From Caenibius sp. WL (GTDB lineage Bacteria > Pseudomonadota > Alphaproteobacteria > Sphingomonadales > Sphingomonadaceae), in the NCBI RefSeq assembly GCF_019803445.1, contig NZ_CP081844.1, forward strand, positions 1,810,501 through 1,874,500: a stretch of DNA of 64,000 nucleotides. Reading direction: 5' to 3'. A program made the position numbers and the translations under genes. Position 1 is the stretch's first letter, and each line of letters begins with the position of its first letter. Below, piece after piece: positions 34,473 to 43,363 of this stretch. The notes beneath the pieces are model-generated. The model made no database searches, had not been told where the DNA came from, and saw only the letters and a program-made list of their open reading frames with translations.

Positions 34473-36151
34473 GCGTCCTCCGGTTCCTCAGGCGGCTTCT
34501 TCCGTCTGCCCTCAAGCGGCACCCCGTCACCGTCGCGGTCCTCCTGCGTGCCGCCGGCGGCGCCACCCTCTTCGCCGGCGGCATCCGGCTTCACGTTGTG
34601 ATTGAGCGGGGGAAGCTTGCGCCGTTCGCGCTCTTCCATCATCCAGACCTCTTCCGACATGACATCGGTCGGGTCGCGCCCGTTTTCGAGGATGCATTCG
34701 ACCGTGGATTTGCGGCCCGCCGCCGTATCCAGATTGTTGGCGTTCGCTTCCTTGAGCGGATCCACCGAGCCACGGCCCGGGCCGATCCATTCCGCCATGC
34801 AGATCGCGGTCTTGTTGCGGTAGAAGTTCGCCGGACCTCCGGGCACTTTCACATCGCCGTTGGCCACTTCGACTTCGAGCCACGCGGCATAGATTGGCGT
34901 CAAAAATGCCTGCGTGAAATAGTAGCGATCCTCAAGGAACGAGCGCCACAGTTCGTTGAGCAGCGCGCGTGCCGAGGAATAGTTGATGCCTGCCCAATCC
35001 TGCGAAAGTTGCGGATAGCTGATGCCGAGCGAACCGGCGATCTTCTGCAGGACGAACCGAGCGAAATCCGGATAATTCGCGTTCGGGCTTTGCCGGGCAG
35101 GTGCTTCGACTTCCTCACCAGGAAATAGATGATGGACTTGAGCGCCATCCACGATGACCGGGTTTCTTTCGCGCAGGTCGAGATAGTTTCCAATCCACGG
35201 ATCAACGCTGGCATCGTCGAGCGGGGCACCGAAGATGCCCGAAACATCCTCTGTCGTTCCCGGTGACTTGATGAAGAAGGACAGAATTGCCGATTTCAGT
35301 GCTGCGGCGACCTCGGCCCGGTCCACGCGGTCGAGCATCTTGGCCGGGACCATCGATTCCGCGAGGCGGCTGATGCCGCGGATCTGCTCTGTACGGCGCG
35401 GCGAATAGACGTGCAGGAACTTCGCGCGGCCGGTCTTGCCACGCGCGGGAATATAATCCCACCGCTGGGCGGCAAACGATTGGTTCGGATCGTTCGGATG
35501 GCCCGAACGCAGCCAATACCCGATCGCCGCGCCGTTCCCGTCCATGGCCACGCCGTCGCGCAGCTCGGGGCCTTCCAGATGCGTTCGCTCCGGCGGTGTC
35601 GAAATCCGCTCTGCTTCGATCAGCAGGACATTGGTGGTGTTGGTCAGGCCGCGCTTGTTGTCGCGGATCTCGGCGGCCGCTTCGCCGTCGCGCACATAAG
35701 TCAGGTAGGCAAGCTTGGCGATCGCACCGAAACTCAGCTTCTGCCGCGCGTCACAGCGGCGCTCGATGTCATTGCCCCAGACCTTGAACCGGTCCTGCAC
35801 ATAGCCGGTCCAGGTCATCCGCCAATCGTAGTCACGGTTCAGCAACGTATGCACAGGCTGGGCGGACAGCCGAATATTGACGCCGATGACCGATTCGACG
35901 CGGCGATCCAACCCGCCGTTGATCCAGCCATTGTTCTCATCGAGGTCGCGCGCGCGGCCCGTGATGGTTGACCAGTCCGCGCCGTAGGATGTGCCAGCAA
36001 AACGCAGGGAAGGGGACCAGCCCGAGAATTCCGTCAAATCGCGGCGGGCGGCGTCGCGCTTCTGCGGGCCGAAGCCGAGCGCCAGCACGGCCATCTGCGA
36101 TTCAGCCGACATTGTACCGTCCGCGCGAACGCGGATGCGGGGTTTTTCCAA
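34469..36151 (-). CDS. Portal protein, lambda gpB type
   Basis: Dodecameric ring at the packaging vertex. About 560 residues, with typical lambda-portal features: ARDLDENNGWINGGLDRRVE near the N-terminus and SYPQLSQDWAGINYSSARA in the stem region. The C-terminus is Lys/Glu/Gly-rich. I set the start at TTG 36151 with GGAG 8 nt upstream, just after the gpW stop; the first ATG in frame is 36112. Confidence 0.88.
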   Translation of the reverse strand: MEKPRIRVRADGTMSAESQMAVLALGFGPQKRDAARRDLTEFSGWSPSLRFAGTSYGADWSTITGRARDLDENNGWINGGLDRRVESVIGVNIRLSAQPVHTLLNRDYDWRMTWTGYVQDRFKVWGNDIERRCDARQKLSFGAIAKLAYLTYVRDGEAAAEIRDNKRGLTNTTNVLLIEAERISTPPERTHLEGPELRDGVAMDGNGAAIGYWLRSGHPNDPNQSFAAQRWDYIPARGKTGRAKFLHVYSPRRTEQIRGISRLAESMVPAKMLDRVDRAEVAAALKSAILSFFIKSPGTTEDVSGIFGAPLDDASVDPWIGNYLDLRERNPVIVDGAQVHHLFPGEEVEAPARQSPNANYPDFARFVLQKIAGSLGISYPQLSQDWAGINYSSARALLNELWRSFLEDRYYFTQAFLTPIYAAWLEVEVANGDVKVPGGPANFYRNKTAICMAEWIGPGRGSVDPLKEANANNLDTAAGRKSTVECILENGRDPTDVMSEEVWMMEERERRKLPPLNHNVKPDAAGEEGGAAGGTQEDRDGDGVPLEGRRKKPPEEPEDA

Positions 36152-36152
36152 G

Positions 36153-36401
36153 TCAGTTTCTCCAGCCGAGATAGATAGGGCGGCGGCGCGGACGGCCATT
36201 CTCGGCCGCCTCGGCTTGTTCGTATTCGCGTTCCAGCGCATCGATCGCGCTGTTGATTTCGTCGAGCGAGGCTTCCGCCAGGCGCATCCGGCGCCCGTCG
36301 CGCCACACGTCCACGACGCGTTCCCCATTGATCAGCTTGGTCCGCGCTTGCCGGTAGATGGCAAGTTCGGCGGCGATCTCGGCCGAAGTGCGTTGCGTCA
36401 T
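36153..36401 (-). CDS. Head-tail connector, gpW-like, 82 aa
   Basis: ELAIYRQARTKLINGERVV and LAEASLDEINSAIDALEREY match the two helices and hairpin of lambda gpW (68 aa). gpW binds under the portal after packaging. Order terminase-W-portal-protease is that of lambda A-W-B-C. Confidence 0.8.
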   Translation of the reverse strand: MTQRTSAEIAAELAIYRQARTKLINGERVVDVWRDGRRMRLAEASLDEINSAIDALEREYEQAEAAENGRPRRRPIYLGWRN

Positions 36402-36407
36402 CTCAGG

Positions 36408-38618
36408 TCATGTCCTGCGGTTGGCGAGCGCCTGAAAGCGGTCGCGTGCGGTTCGTTGCGGCGCGGGCTTGGGCGCTGGTTCCTCGCCCCCGGTGGTCTT
36501 TTGATCACCTCCCTCCGGTTGAAGGGGGACAGGACGCGCCCAGACAGGCCGCCGATGTTCTTCATCCCAATGGATGTCCTTGCGGTCGGGCTTCAGCATC
36601 AGCCGTGCCGCTTCTTCGTAGGCGAACAGATCGAGGCTTTCGTTGTCACCCTGCCGCTCGAACTTCCCCTCGATCAGAGGTTCGTTGAAGTATTCCTCGA
36701 AATACCGGCTATCGATCCCGTCCGCGAAATAGCACTGGCCCGGCCCGCCATCGGTGATGGCCAGACGTTCCAATGCCAGTTCCTTCAACTTGTGTACGCC
36801 GAGCGTCCATTCCTGCACGCCCTTGGGGAACACACGCCCCTTGTCATCGCTGATGCGAGGTTTGGGCGGCAGTTCCTGAGCCTTGGCACTGGGTGAGCCC
36901 TGAATGAGCTGTACTCGCGCCCAAGGCTTCGCCCGGGTGCCCCAGATCATCCCCTGCCTGATCGTGCGGGCCGCAAACTCCCGACCAATCCATGTCACGT
37001 TGCCGTCCGAAACGTCGATCACGGTCTGGGCCACTGGCATCAGGGCATTGGCGCGCCCTGCGATCGGGAACAGGCGCAAGATCACCTCGTCGATCAGTAC
37101 GTTCCAGTCATCGATCCGCTCGCGCGTCGCAATGTCGCGCATCCTGCCGTTTGCGCCCGGCAATTGGCGGTAGGTAAGCCGATCGAGCCACCACGACCGA
37201 CCTTCGCAGTCCCAGCCGCGAAAACTCACGTCAAACTTGCGTTTGCCGACATCGACCGCTGCCGTGATGAACATCGCGTCAGCCGGGAAGGTCCCGATAT
37301 CGGGTTTCGGCACATCGCTATCGCGCGACCGCAAGGTGGACGCCGTGACGCCATCGATCCCGCTCTTGCCCTCGAAAACCTCGCCCAATTGCTTGGACAG
37401 ATATTCCTTGAGGACCTTCACGTTGCGGCCACCGGATCGCTCGTACTTCGTCAGCGCTTCTTCGAGCCCGCGCGCCAGTTCCTTGATACGGGATACCTTG
37501 AGCATCAGCCCATGGTCCCAGAAGCCGAACTCGGTGGTCGGCAGCATTTCGCCCTGAATGCCCATGTCGGGATCGAGAGTCTGGCCGCGGTGGAGCCACC
37601 AATCCTTGTCGCCCGCTTCCTCGATCATCGCGAAACGGTCTTCGTCGTCGATCATCGCTCCGCAGTGGGGGCAGAGCATCCCGGCTGTGCGTTCGGCCAA
37701 TTCCAGCCTCTCGTCCAGACTGAGGTCTTCGTGCTTCTTCACCAGGCGCTGGCGGCCCGGATTCGCCGGGTCGGGTTCGAACAGGTCCCGGTCGTAGGTC
37801 AACTTGAACTCCGGCACGTCCGGCCAGTATTTCGTGGCATGGGCCGCCGCGAAGCGCTCGCAATGGATGCAGCGCATGATGTAGATTCCGCGCGAAGTGC
37901 GCTCCCACGCCGCTGCGGTGCCTGCCTTCCACCCCTTGTCAGGATGGGACATGACCATCCGCTTGGCCCGCTTGCCGACATTCTTCTGACGGCCTTCAAG
38001 CTGGGTGACGGGCGTCTCGGAATACTTCGTCCACCCATCCGGTTCGTCCGCCACACCGAACACGAACTCGCGGTTACGGAATCCGCTGTCGTTGGCCGGC
38101 AACCATTCAATCAGGTGTCCGGACACACGCTTGCTGGTGTCGTTGTTGTCCGAGCGCCCGGCGCCGACCTTGGCCATCAGCAGCGGGTGATCGTCGAACA
38201 TCGGCTTGATCACGCGGTCACAGTATTTCTTCACCGCGGTATCGGAACCGAGGTACCAGCCGACATCGCCCATCGGGCCGAACAGCATCAGCTTGAACAG
38301 GTAGTTTTCGGCAACGGTCGTGCCGCCCGAACGGGACGGCTTGACCACCACCACCAGGTTGACGGCCGGATTGTCCAGCGCGTTCATCTTGGCGATGTTG
38401 TAGGGCGTGCGCTTGCGGTCGTATGGGACCAGCGCACCGCCCTCGGTCGTGCGGAACTTGCGGTACTGTTCCGCGCATTCGACCGTGGAAATCTTCTCCG
38501 GCGGGCGGAGTAGCGCCAAGCCTTCCGCGATAAGGTCTGCCGGGTTCTGGAGGAATTCACCTGCCGATAGCGCTTCGATCTCGCGAAGCAGACTAGCCGG
38601 ACCGAGCAGCGCCTCCAT
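36408..38618 (-). CDS. Terminase large subunit, GpA type
   Basis: DNA-packaging motor and cos-cutting nuclease, 736 residues. ATPase Walker A-like KPSRSGGTT at 93-101. Two Cys-x2-Cys pairs (CIHCERF, CPHCG) near 255 and 325 form a zinc-binding insert seen in the GpA family. AVDVGKRKFDV near 463 starts the RNase-H-like nuclease. Overlaps the small subunit by 26 bp. GpA-type terminases usually make cohesive ends. Confidence 0.93.
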   Translation of the reverse strand: MEALLGPASLLREIEALSAGEFLQNPADLIAEGLALLRPPEKISTVECAEQYRKFRTTEGGALVPYDRKRTPYNIAKMNALDNPAVNLVVVVKPSRSGGTTVAENYLFKLMLFGPMGDVGWYLGSDTAVKKYCDRVIKPMFDDHPLLMAKVGAGRSDNNDTSKRVSGHLIEWLPANDSGFRNREFVFGVADEPDGWTKYSETPVTQLEGRQKNVGKRAKRMVMSHPDKGWKAGTAAAWERTSRGIYIMRCIHCERFAAAHATKYWPDVPEFKLTYDRDLFEPDPANPGRQRLVKKHEDLSLDERLELAERTAGMLCPHCGAMIDDEDRFAMIEEAGDKDWWLHRGQTLDPDMGIQGEMLPTTEFGFWDHGLMLKVSRIKELARGLEEALTKYERSGGRNVKVLKEYLSKQLGEVFEGKSGIDGVTASTLRSRDSDVPKPDIGTFPADAMFITAAVDVGKRKFDVSFRGWDCEGRSWWLDRLTYRQLPGANGRMRDIATRERIDDWNVLIDEVILRLFPIAGRANALMPVAQTVIDVSDGNVTWIGREFAARTIRQGMIWGTRAKPWARVQLIQGSPSAKAQELPPKPRISDDKGRVFPKGVQEWTLGVHKLKELALERLAITDGGPGQCYFADGIDSRYFEEYFNEPLIEGKFERQGDNESLDLFAYEEAARLMLKPDRKDIHWDEEHRRPVWARPVPLQPEGGDQKTTGGEEPAPKPAPQRTARDRFQALANRRT

Positions 38619-39240
38619 TCATGTTCCTCAGACAGCGTTGCGCCGCCCGTTCCTGCGCCAGCAGAATCGAACGCGACACGTTTTCGACATTTTCGCGAAC
38701 CTCGACCGGCCATTGCCCGGTCGGATCATGTTCCTGCACAGCCCGAAGCGCGGCCTGCTGCATCTCCGAGAACACCCGTCGCAGCATTTCGAGCAGACTG
38801 CCCGCCTCGACCAACTGGCCCTGGCGCTCCCGACTTTCCTGCACCCGCATCGAGAGTGCGAACATCTTGTTCATCTCGTCGATGCTGTAGTCGTCAGGGA
38901 CCGCATCGAGCGCGGCCCCTGCAATAATCCGCTTGGTCCGGCGCGACCGGGCGGCGGCTGTATCCGCCAGCGTCTTGAAGTGCTTCAGCAGGTGATCGAC
39001 CGTCTTGCGCGGCCGAAATGTGTATTCGATCCCGTTGGCCCCGCGTTCGAACGCGCCCGACTGCTCGAACCCTTCGACCTCGTCGCACCAGCCGCGCAGG
39101 ACTGGCCAACTCACTCCCAAGAACTTGGCCATCGGTTGCGCGGTCATGGTTTCGCCGCGCTTGAGTGCTGCAGCGCGCTCTTTCGCCTTCTCAAGCGAGC
39201 GCAGGCGCGCGCGGGCCGATGTGGGAGAAAACTTCGCCAC
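38593..39240 (-). CDS. Terminase small subunit, Nu1-like
   Basis: Recognises the packaging site. The 215-residue protein has an N-terminal helix-turn-helix (about 30-60, FLGVSWPVLRGWCDEVEGF) and a C-terminal helical part for contact with the large subunit. GTG start at 39240. A strong terminator sits 28 nt upstream, so the late operon starts near here. Confidence 0.75.
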   Translation of the reverse strand: MAKFSPTSARARLRSLEKAKERAAALKRGETMTAQPMAKFLGVSWPVLRGWCDEVEGFEQSGAFERGANGIEYTFRPRKTVDHLLKHFKTLADTAAARSRRTKRIIAGAALDAVPDDYSIDEMNKMFALSMRVQESRERQGQLVEAGSLLEMLRRVFSEMQQAALRAVQEHDPTGQWPVEVRENVENVSRSILLAQERAAQRCLRNMNGGAARSG

Positions 39241-39267
39241 GTCAGGAATTCTGCCGGTTTGCGGAAA

Positions 39268-39293
39268 CGAAAAACCCCGCGCGCGGCGGGGTT
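39268..39293 (-). terminator. Strong terminator between early-left and late genes
   Basis: Stem AACCCCGC/GCGGGGTT with 5-nt loop, followed in the minus direction by TTTTTC. Separates genes 39361-46171 from the terminase and all structural genes, which share its direction. A second small hairpin TTCCCT/AGGGAA lies at 39296-39311. Confidence 0.8.
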
Positions 39294-39360
39294 GCTTCCC
39301 TTCTCAGGGAACTATTACAGGCTCTCAGAATCGCATTGATATTTGTTCCCGTCAAGTCAG

Positions 39361-40149
39361 TCACCGCACGCCTGCCCAATCGCGACTGATGCGGAGCATG
39401 TCCACATCATTAATTTCGCAGAATTCTACAACTTCATCAATGACTTGCTTCAATCTTTGCAAGGCCTTTTCTCGGCGGCAACGAGCAAACCGTATGGCGC
39501 GGTAGATCGGGATATCGTCGACCACCACGGCATCGAAATACCGGATATAGAATGCCGTCATGTGCTTGCGGACATCGCGCCAGAGTTGGCGGGCCTCTGC
39601 TTCTTCCAGCGTCATGGCGATATGCCCGCCGACTCCGCCGGTGCGACGCGTCCCCGATGTCGGATTGGGGGCGCCGGCACGGCTGATCGAATAACGACCC
39701 TCAAGACCGGCGCGCTCGAACATCTTGCGATACCAGACGCAGGCCGCCGCCTGTGTCTCGTCAATCGCGCCCTTACGGTGAAGGCGCTCGATCATCGGTG
39801 TCACCACCCGCCGCACCGTGCGCACCTGCCGCACCGTCCCGTCCGGTTGCTTCGGCGTGAATCCGATCACATCACCTTTTTCCAGCCACTCCGGCGTGGG
39901 TTCGATCACCGTATCGGCCAGATTGACGAATACGCCGTCGCGCACCTGCAACTCGGCAGCCTTGCGGTCCCGTTCCTTGCTGGCGTCGGCCCGGTCGCGC
40001 TTCAGCATCGCTTTGACACGGGCGGCTTCGGCTTCGCTCGCGGTCAGCTTCCCGCCTGCCCGGATAAACGCCAGATCGAGATCCGAACCGATGCGCGCCG
40101 CCTCCCGCTCGTCGAAGGCCTTATTGAACTTGTCGTCTTCGTCCGTCAT
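39361..40149 (-). CDS. Hypothetical protein upstream of terminase, 262 aa
   Basis: Charged N-half and a C-terminal helical region (about 195-262) rich in Arg. Two beta-like segments around 70-95 (VFVNLADTVIEPTPEWLEKG). No recognised domain. I place the start at 40149, overlapping the next gene by 4 bp. Last gene before the early/late terminator, so an antiterminator or late activator should be considered. Confidence 0.55.
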   Translation of the reverse strand: MTDEDDKFNKAFDEREAARIGSDLDLAFIRAGGKLTASEAEAARVKAMLKRDRADASKERDRKAAELQVRDGVFVNLADTVIEPTPEWLEKGDVIGFTPKQPDGTVRQVRTVRRVVTPMIERLHRKGAIDETQAAACVWYRKMFERAGLEGRYSISRAGAPNPTSGTRRTGGVGGHIAMTLEEAEARQLWRDVRKHMTAFYIRYFDAVVVDDIPIYRAIRFARCRREKALQRLKQVIDEVVEFCEINDVDMLRISRDWAGVR

Positions 40150-40346
40150 CGCGTCCCTCGCCGCCCGTAGTGTTTGTTGGCAAATGCCTCGGTCCATTCC
40201 TTGTCGAGCCCATGCACGTCGCCGGGAAACACGACGATGATCCCCATTTCGTGCCAGAGCGCACGGGCCGCGCGGAACTTCCCGGCCGGGTCGGGATCGC
40301 GCATCGATGCCGCGAAGCGCCCCAGAGAACTGCGGAAATCGCTCAT
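40146..40346 (-). CDS. Small phage protein, 66 aa
   Basis: MSDFRSSLGRFAAS start. Overlaps its neighbours by 4 bp on both sides. Unknown function. Confidence 0.55.
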   Translation of the reverse strand: MSDFRSSLGRFAASMRDPDPAGKFRAARALWHEMGIIVVFPGDVHGLDKEWTEAFANKHYGRRGTR

Positions 40347-40510
40347 TCTGGCCGCTCCACCATTTTGCTGCTCGGCTTGCGCACATCGACCAGTTCCATG
40401 CCCAGGCCGTGATCCTGCGCGTTCTTCCAGCGCCACCGGACATCGTTGCGCCCCTTGGCGGCCAGCGCTTCGTTGCGCTCCTGCACCAGATCGCGAAACA
40501 GGTCGTTCAC
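40343..40510 (-). CDS. Small phage protein, 55 aa
   Basis: GTG start coupled to the upstream stop (GTGA). Highly charged; no family recognised. Confidence 0.5.
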   Translation of the reverse strand: MNDLFRDLVQERNEALAAKGRNDVRWRWKNAQDHGLGMELVDVRKPSSKMVERPE

Positions 40511-41211
40511 GCCGCTTCCCCGAGATCGCGGTGAGAGGGAAAGCCCGCGGCCGTCCGCCCGGTGATGTCATGCATGGTCTCGTCTTCAGACACTGGCAGC
40601 GCTGGCCGGGCGCGCAGCGTGTAGGTTCCGTCAGCGTGCTTGCGCAGCAGCGATCGCGTCTCGAAGATATCCCGCCAGCGCTCCGGCAGCGCGTCGATTG
40701 CGGCCTGATCCATCGTCCCTGCGCGCAGGGCGGCGCCAGCATCGTCCATCCGCGCTTCGCGTTCACGGCGGGAAAGGCACTTGGCCAGATGGCGTGATTC
40801 AACCGCTGCGTCGAAGCGCTGCCATTTCCCGGCAATCGCGATGCATTCGGCCGGTGACGGGAGCCAGCGGCATGTGCGGATGGCCTCCGTCACCATGAAT
40901 TCGATCTGGGGGCGCGGGAACTTACCCAGGACCATCGCGTATCCCTCGGCTTTCAAGGCACCATCCACGCCGCCGGCGGCCTGCTTGGGCAATGTTGACA
41001 GCAGCAGCAGCAGTTGTTCGTCCAGATCGCCACGATCAATCGGAGCCAGAGGGCGCAAGGGGGAGTTCGCCAGCGCATCCAGCCGAGCCAGCGTCTGATC
41101 GTCGATCCGCTCTGGCAGATTGCGCAGCTCGGTTAGCTTCGACTCTGCGAGCGAGGTGGGCGATTGCCCCGTCACCGTTGCGGGCAGGTTGGTGTTGCGA
41201 TCCTGTTCCAT
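40507..41211 (-). CDS. Replication-region protein, lambda P position, 234 aa
   Basis: Helical protein following the O-like gene and overlapping it by 176 bp in another frame. Position and partner suggest a helicase loader or replication accessory (lambda P-like), but no ATPase motif is present. PSPAECIAIAGKWQRF near 117-132 is a candidate family signature. Confidence 0.55.
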   Translation of the reverse strand: MEQDRNTNLPATVTGQSPTSLAESKLTELRNLPERIDDQTLARLDALANSPLRPLAPIDRGDLDEQLLLLLSTLPKQAAGGVDGALKAEGYAMVLGKFPRPQIEFMVTEAIRTCRWLPSPAECIAIAGKWQRFDAAVESRHLAKCLSRREREARMDDAGAALRAGTMDQAAIDALPERWRDIFETRSLLRKHADGTYTLRARPALPVSEDETMHDITGRTAAGFPSHRDLGEAA

Positions 41212-41923
41212 TGCGCCGTCCCTTGAGTTCGAAAATTCCAGTCCAGTTGTTCATCGTGGATTCGTTGAGCACCGCGCCCGGATCGCAGCCGGAGCGTCGA
41301 AGCTTGTTGAGTTTCTTGATCAGCAGCTCGACAGCGTGAGCCGTGGGCCATGCGCCCTTCTCGTTCCTCATCGCGAGGAAGGCGTTCCACGGCTCAACGG
41401 GCACCCAGTCGGGGATCTCCGGCCAGCCGTCATCTCGGGTGTGCGAGGGGGCTGGATCAGCAGGCTCGTCATCGTCTGCGGGGGGTAGGGGGGAATCTAC
41501 TATATCTATTGTTCCCTTGTTCCCTTGTTCTTTTATGTCCCGCTGCTGTCCCGCTGCTGTCCCGATAGGTGTCTCGCTACCTGTCCCGCTTTCGTCACCC
41601 GAAGATTGGTATTTCTCATAATTACATATGGTTATGATGAGGCGGCCTGTCCCGCTGTCTGTCTCGATCATTGTCTCGGTTTTTAAACGGGTGATGAATC
41701 GCTCGGTCGCGGACTTTTTCCACCCCCAAGCATCCGCCAACTCACGGATAGAACAGCAAAATTGGCCGCGATTGAGAGTGACGGTCTTGCCATGAACGTT
41801 GAACCGGGTGGGCTTCCAGCACGCCTTGGCAATCATCCAGAACCACGCGTAAAAGCGTGCAGGATCGCCACCAATGATATGGTGATCGAACGCATCACGA
41901 TCGAGGCGAACGAAGCCGCTCAC
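41036..41923 (-). CDS. Replication initiator, O-like with winged helix
   Basis: Residues about 45-105 form a winged-helix domain (RGQFCCSIRELADAWGW, then ATERFITRLK). The centre is acidic and flexible, and a second domain (about 165-230) has WNAFLAMRNEKGAWP. This matches phage replisome organisers that bind an origin often located in their own gene; iterons were not obvious by eye. The last 50 residues overlap the next gene and look low-complexity. Confidence 0.65.
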   Translation of the reverse strand: MSGFVRLDRDAFDHHIIGGDPARFYAWFWMIAKACWKPTRFNVHGKTVTLNRGQFCCSIRELADAWGWKKSATERFITRLKTETMIETDSGTGRLIITICNYEKYQSSGDESGTGSETPIGTAAGQQRDIKEQGNKGTIDIVDSPLPPADDDEPADPAPSHTRDDGWPEIPDWVPVEPWNAFLAMRNEKGAWPTAHAVELLIKKLNKLRRSGCDPGAVLNESTMNNWTGIFELKGRRNGTGSQHQPARNGDGAIAHLARRVEANRAAQSARADRRSDAGSAGCAGELPLAPSGSD

Positions 41924-42342
41924 ATTGCACCCCGCCAGCGTTTGCAGGTTGAGGCAGTGTGGCGGTCATACGGCACGCCACAGTTGAAGCAGGGATCGCG
42001 TTTCTCGATCCTGATTGCACTTGCCGCGATGTCCGCATCACGCTTCGCCTGAACGCGCGGAACGGTACGCACCGGATTGACGATCCGCTTGCGCGGTGTG
42101 GGCAGCGGGGCGGTCACTTTACCTGTGCTTAGGATGGTTACGATCCGGCCGTTTGTCCGGGTGTCAATGTCGATCCATCCCTTGCGAGCGATGGTCCCCA
42201 TCACATTGCTGATATTGGTCGCGCTGTGGCCCAACCGGTCGGCAATCCTGGTGTTCGATGGGCATTTCGCGCCAACGTTGGCTGCCTCGACGAGTATCTC
42301 GAAGATTGCCGTCTCCGTGGCGCTGAGCGGCTTCCTGGTCAC
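41920..42342 (-). CDS. Winged-helix regulator with Cys-rich tail, 140 aa
   Basis: Residues about 5-60 form a wHTH (NTRIADRLGHSATNISNVMG). C-terminal CFNCGVPYDRHTASTC may bind zinc. GTG start with GAAGGAG 8 nt upstream and GTGA overlap. Could be a transcription or replication regulator of this operon. Confidence 0.65.
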   Translation of the reverse strand: MTRKPLSATETAIFEILVEAANVGAKCPSNTRIADRLGHSATNISNVMGTIARKGWIDIDTRTNGRIVTILSTGKVTAPLPTPRKRIVNPVRTVPRVQAKRDADIAASAIRIEKRDPCFNCGVPYDRHTASTCKRWRGAM

Positions 42343-42662
42343 AGCGCGCACTCCTTCGCAGCGCGGCGCACACGCATACCGAACGTGGTGAGAAAGCGAC
42401 CAGCAGGACCAGCTTCGACAAGGCCGAGCAATTGCAGGTCGCGGATGAGCGCACGGTCGGTAACGGCGAACACGCCGCGCATGTCGATGGCATCGCACAG
42501 CGCGATCAGGTGGCGACCGTCCAGAAACCGGGCGAACATGACCGGATCGGGGATGGCGCGGAGCGATCGCAGCGCATCTTCGTAGGCGCGCTGCCATTCC
42601 TCGGCCTCGCTGAGTGCTGGCGCAGGCTGCTGTTGCGGATTGGCAGATTGTGGGGCGGTCAT
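42339..42662 (-). CDS. Hypothetical protein, 107 aa
   Basis: Pro/Gln-rich first 25 residues, then a compact helical domain (about 30-105). ATGA overlaps on both sides. Possible wHTH-like fold (ALIRDLQLLGLVEAGP) but not certain. Confidence 0.55.
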   Translation of the reverse strand: MTAPQSANPQQQPAPALSEAEEWQRAYEDALRSLRAIPDPVMFARFLDGRHLIALCDAIDMRGVFAVTDRALIRDLQLLGLVEAGPAGRFLTTFGMRVRRAAKECAL

Positions 42663-43363
42663 GCGGCGACACTCCCAGCCTGAACCTCGTCCCAAGCCTT
42701 CGAGATGCGCTCCACAGCGGTCAGATAGTGGTGCTTCTGCCGCTCTATCCCGACGAAGCGCTTGCCCGCCTTGATCGCGGCAACGCCGGTGGAACCGGTG
42801 CCCATGAACGGATCGATGATGCTCTCGCCGTTCACGTTGCGGACGATCTTGTCCATCACCGCGTCGGGCTTGACCGTGGGGTGGCCGAATTTCAGTTCGC
42901 CGCGTGGAGAGAAAGCTTCAATCTGGCGATCGAGGTCGGCCAAGCTTCCGGCAGGATGGAACCCCTTGCTCCATGCATGGATGTAGAATTCGTTGACTGG
43001 GCGATAGTGCTTGTTCGCGACCGGCTGCGGGTTGGTCTTGCGCCATGAGCAGAGAGCAAACCGCTCAAAGTTACCGTCGATATAGGGTAGCAGCTTTGGC
43101 AATTGGTCGTTGTGGCAGAACACCACCACGGAACCGCAGAGCAGCGGATTGATAATCGCGTGCTCGAAACCATGGTGGAGACCTTCGTCTATGATCTGGT
43201 CCATGCCCTTTCGGGCCGCGCGATACATTCCGCCACCTTCCGCTCGGAATTCGTATGGCGGGTCCATCACATCCGCATCGAAGCGGCCGAGAGCAGGACG
43301 GATGACGTAGGCGTCGCCCAAGTAGAGCGTCGCCGGGCCGATGTGTGACATCGCTTCGATCAT
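42659..43363 (-). CDS. DNA methyltransferase, beta-class order
   Basis: Adenine-N6 or cytosine-N4 methyltransferase, 234 residues. Catalytic motif IV DPPY at 34-37 precedes AdoMet motif I DPFMGTG at 184-190; HPTVKP at 161-166 is the usual flanking motif. No restriction partner is nearby, so it is probably an orphan for anti-restriction or regulation. Target site unknown. Confidence 0.85.
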   Translation of the reverse strand: MIEAMSHIGPATLYLGDAYVIRPALGRFDADVMDPPYEFRAEGGGMYRAARKGMDQIIDEGLHHGFEHAIINPLLCGSVVVFCHNDQLPKLLPYIDGNFERFALCSWRKTNPQPVANKHYRPVNEFYIHAWSKGFHPAGSLADLDRQIEAFSPRGELKFGHPTVKPDAVMDKIVRNVNGESIIDPFMGTGSTGVAAIKAGKRFVGIERQKHHYLTAVERISKAWDEVQAGSVAA

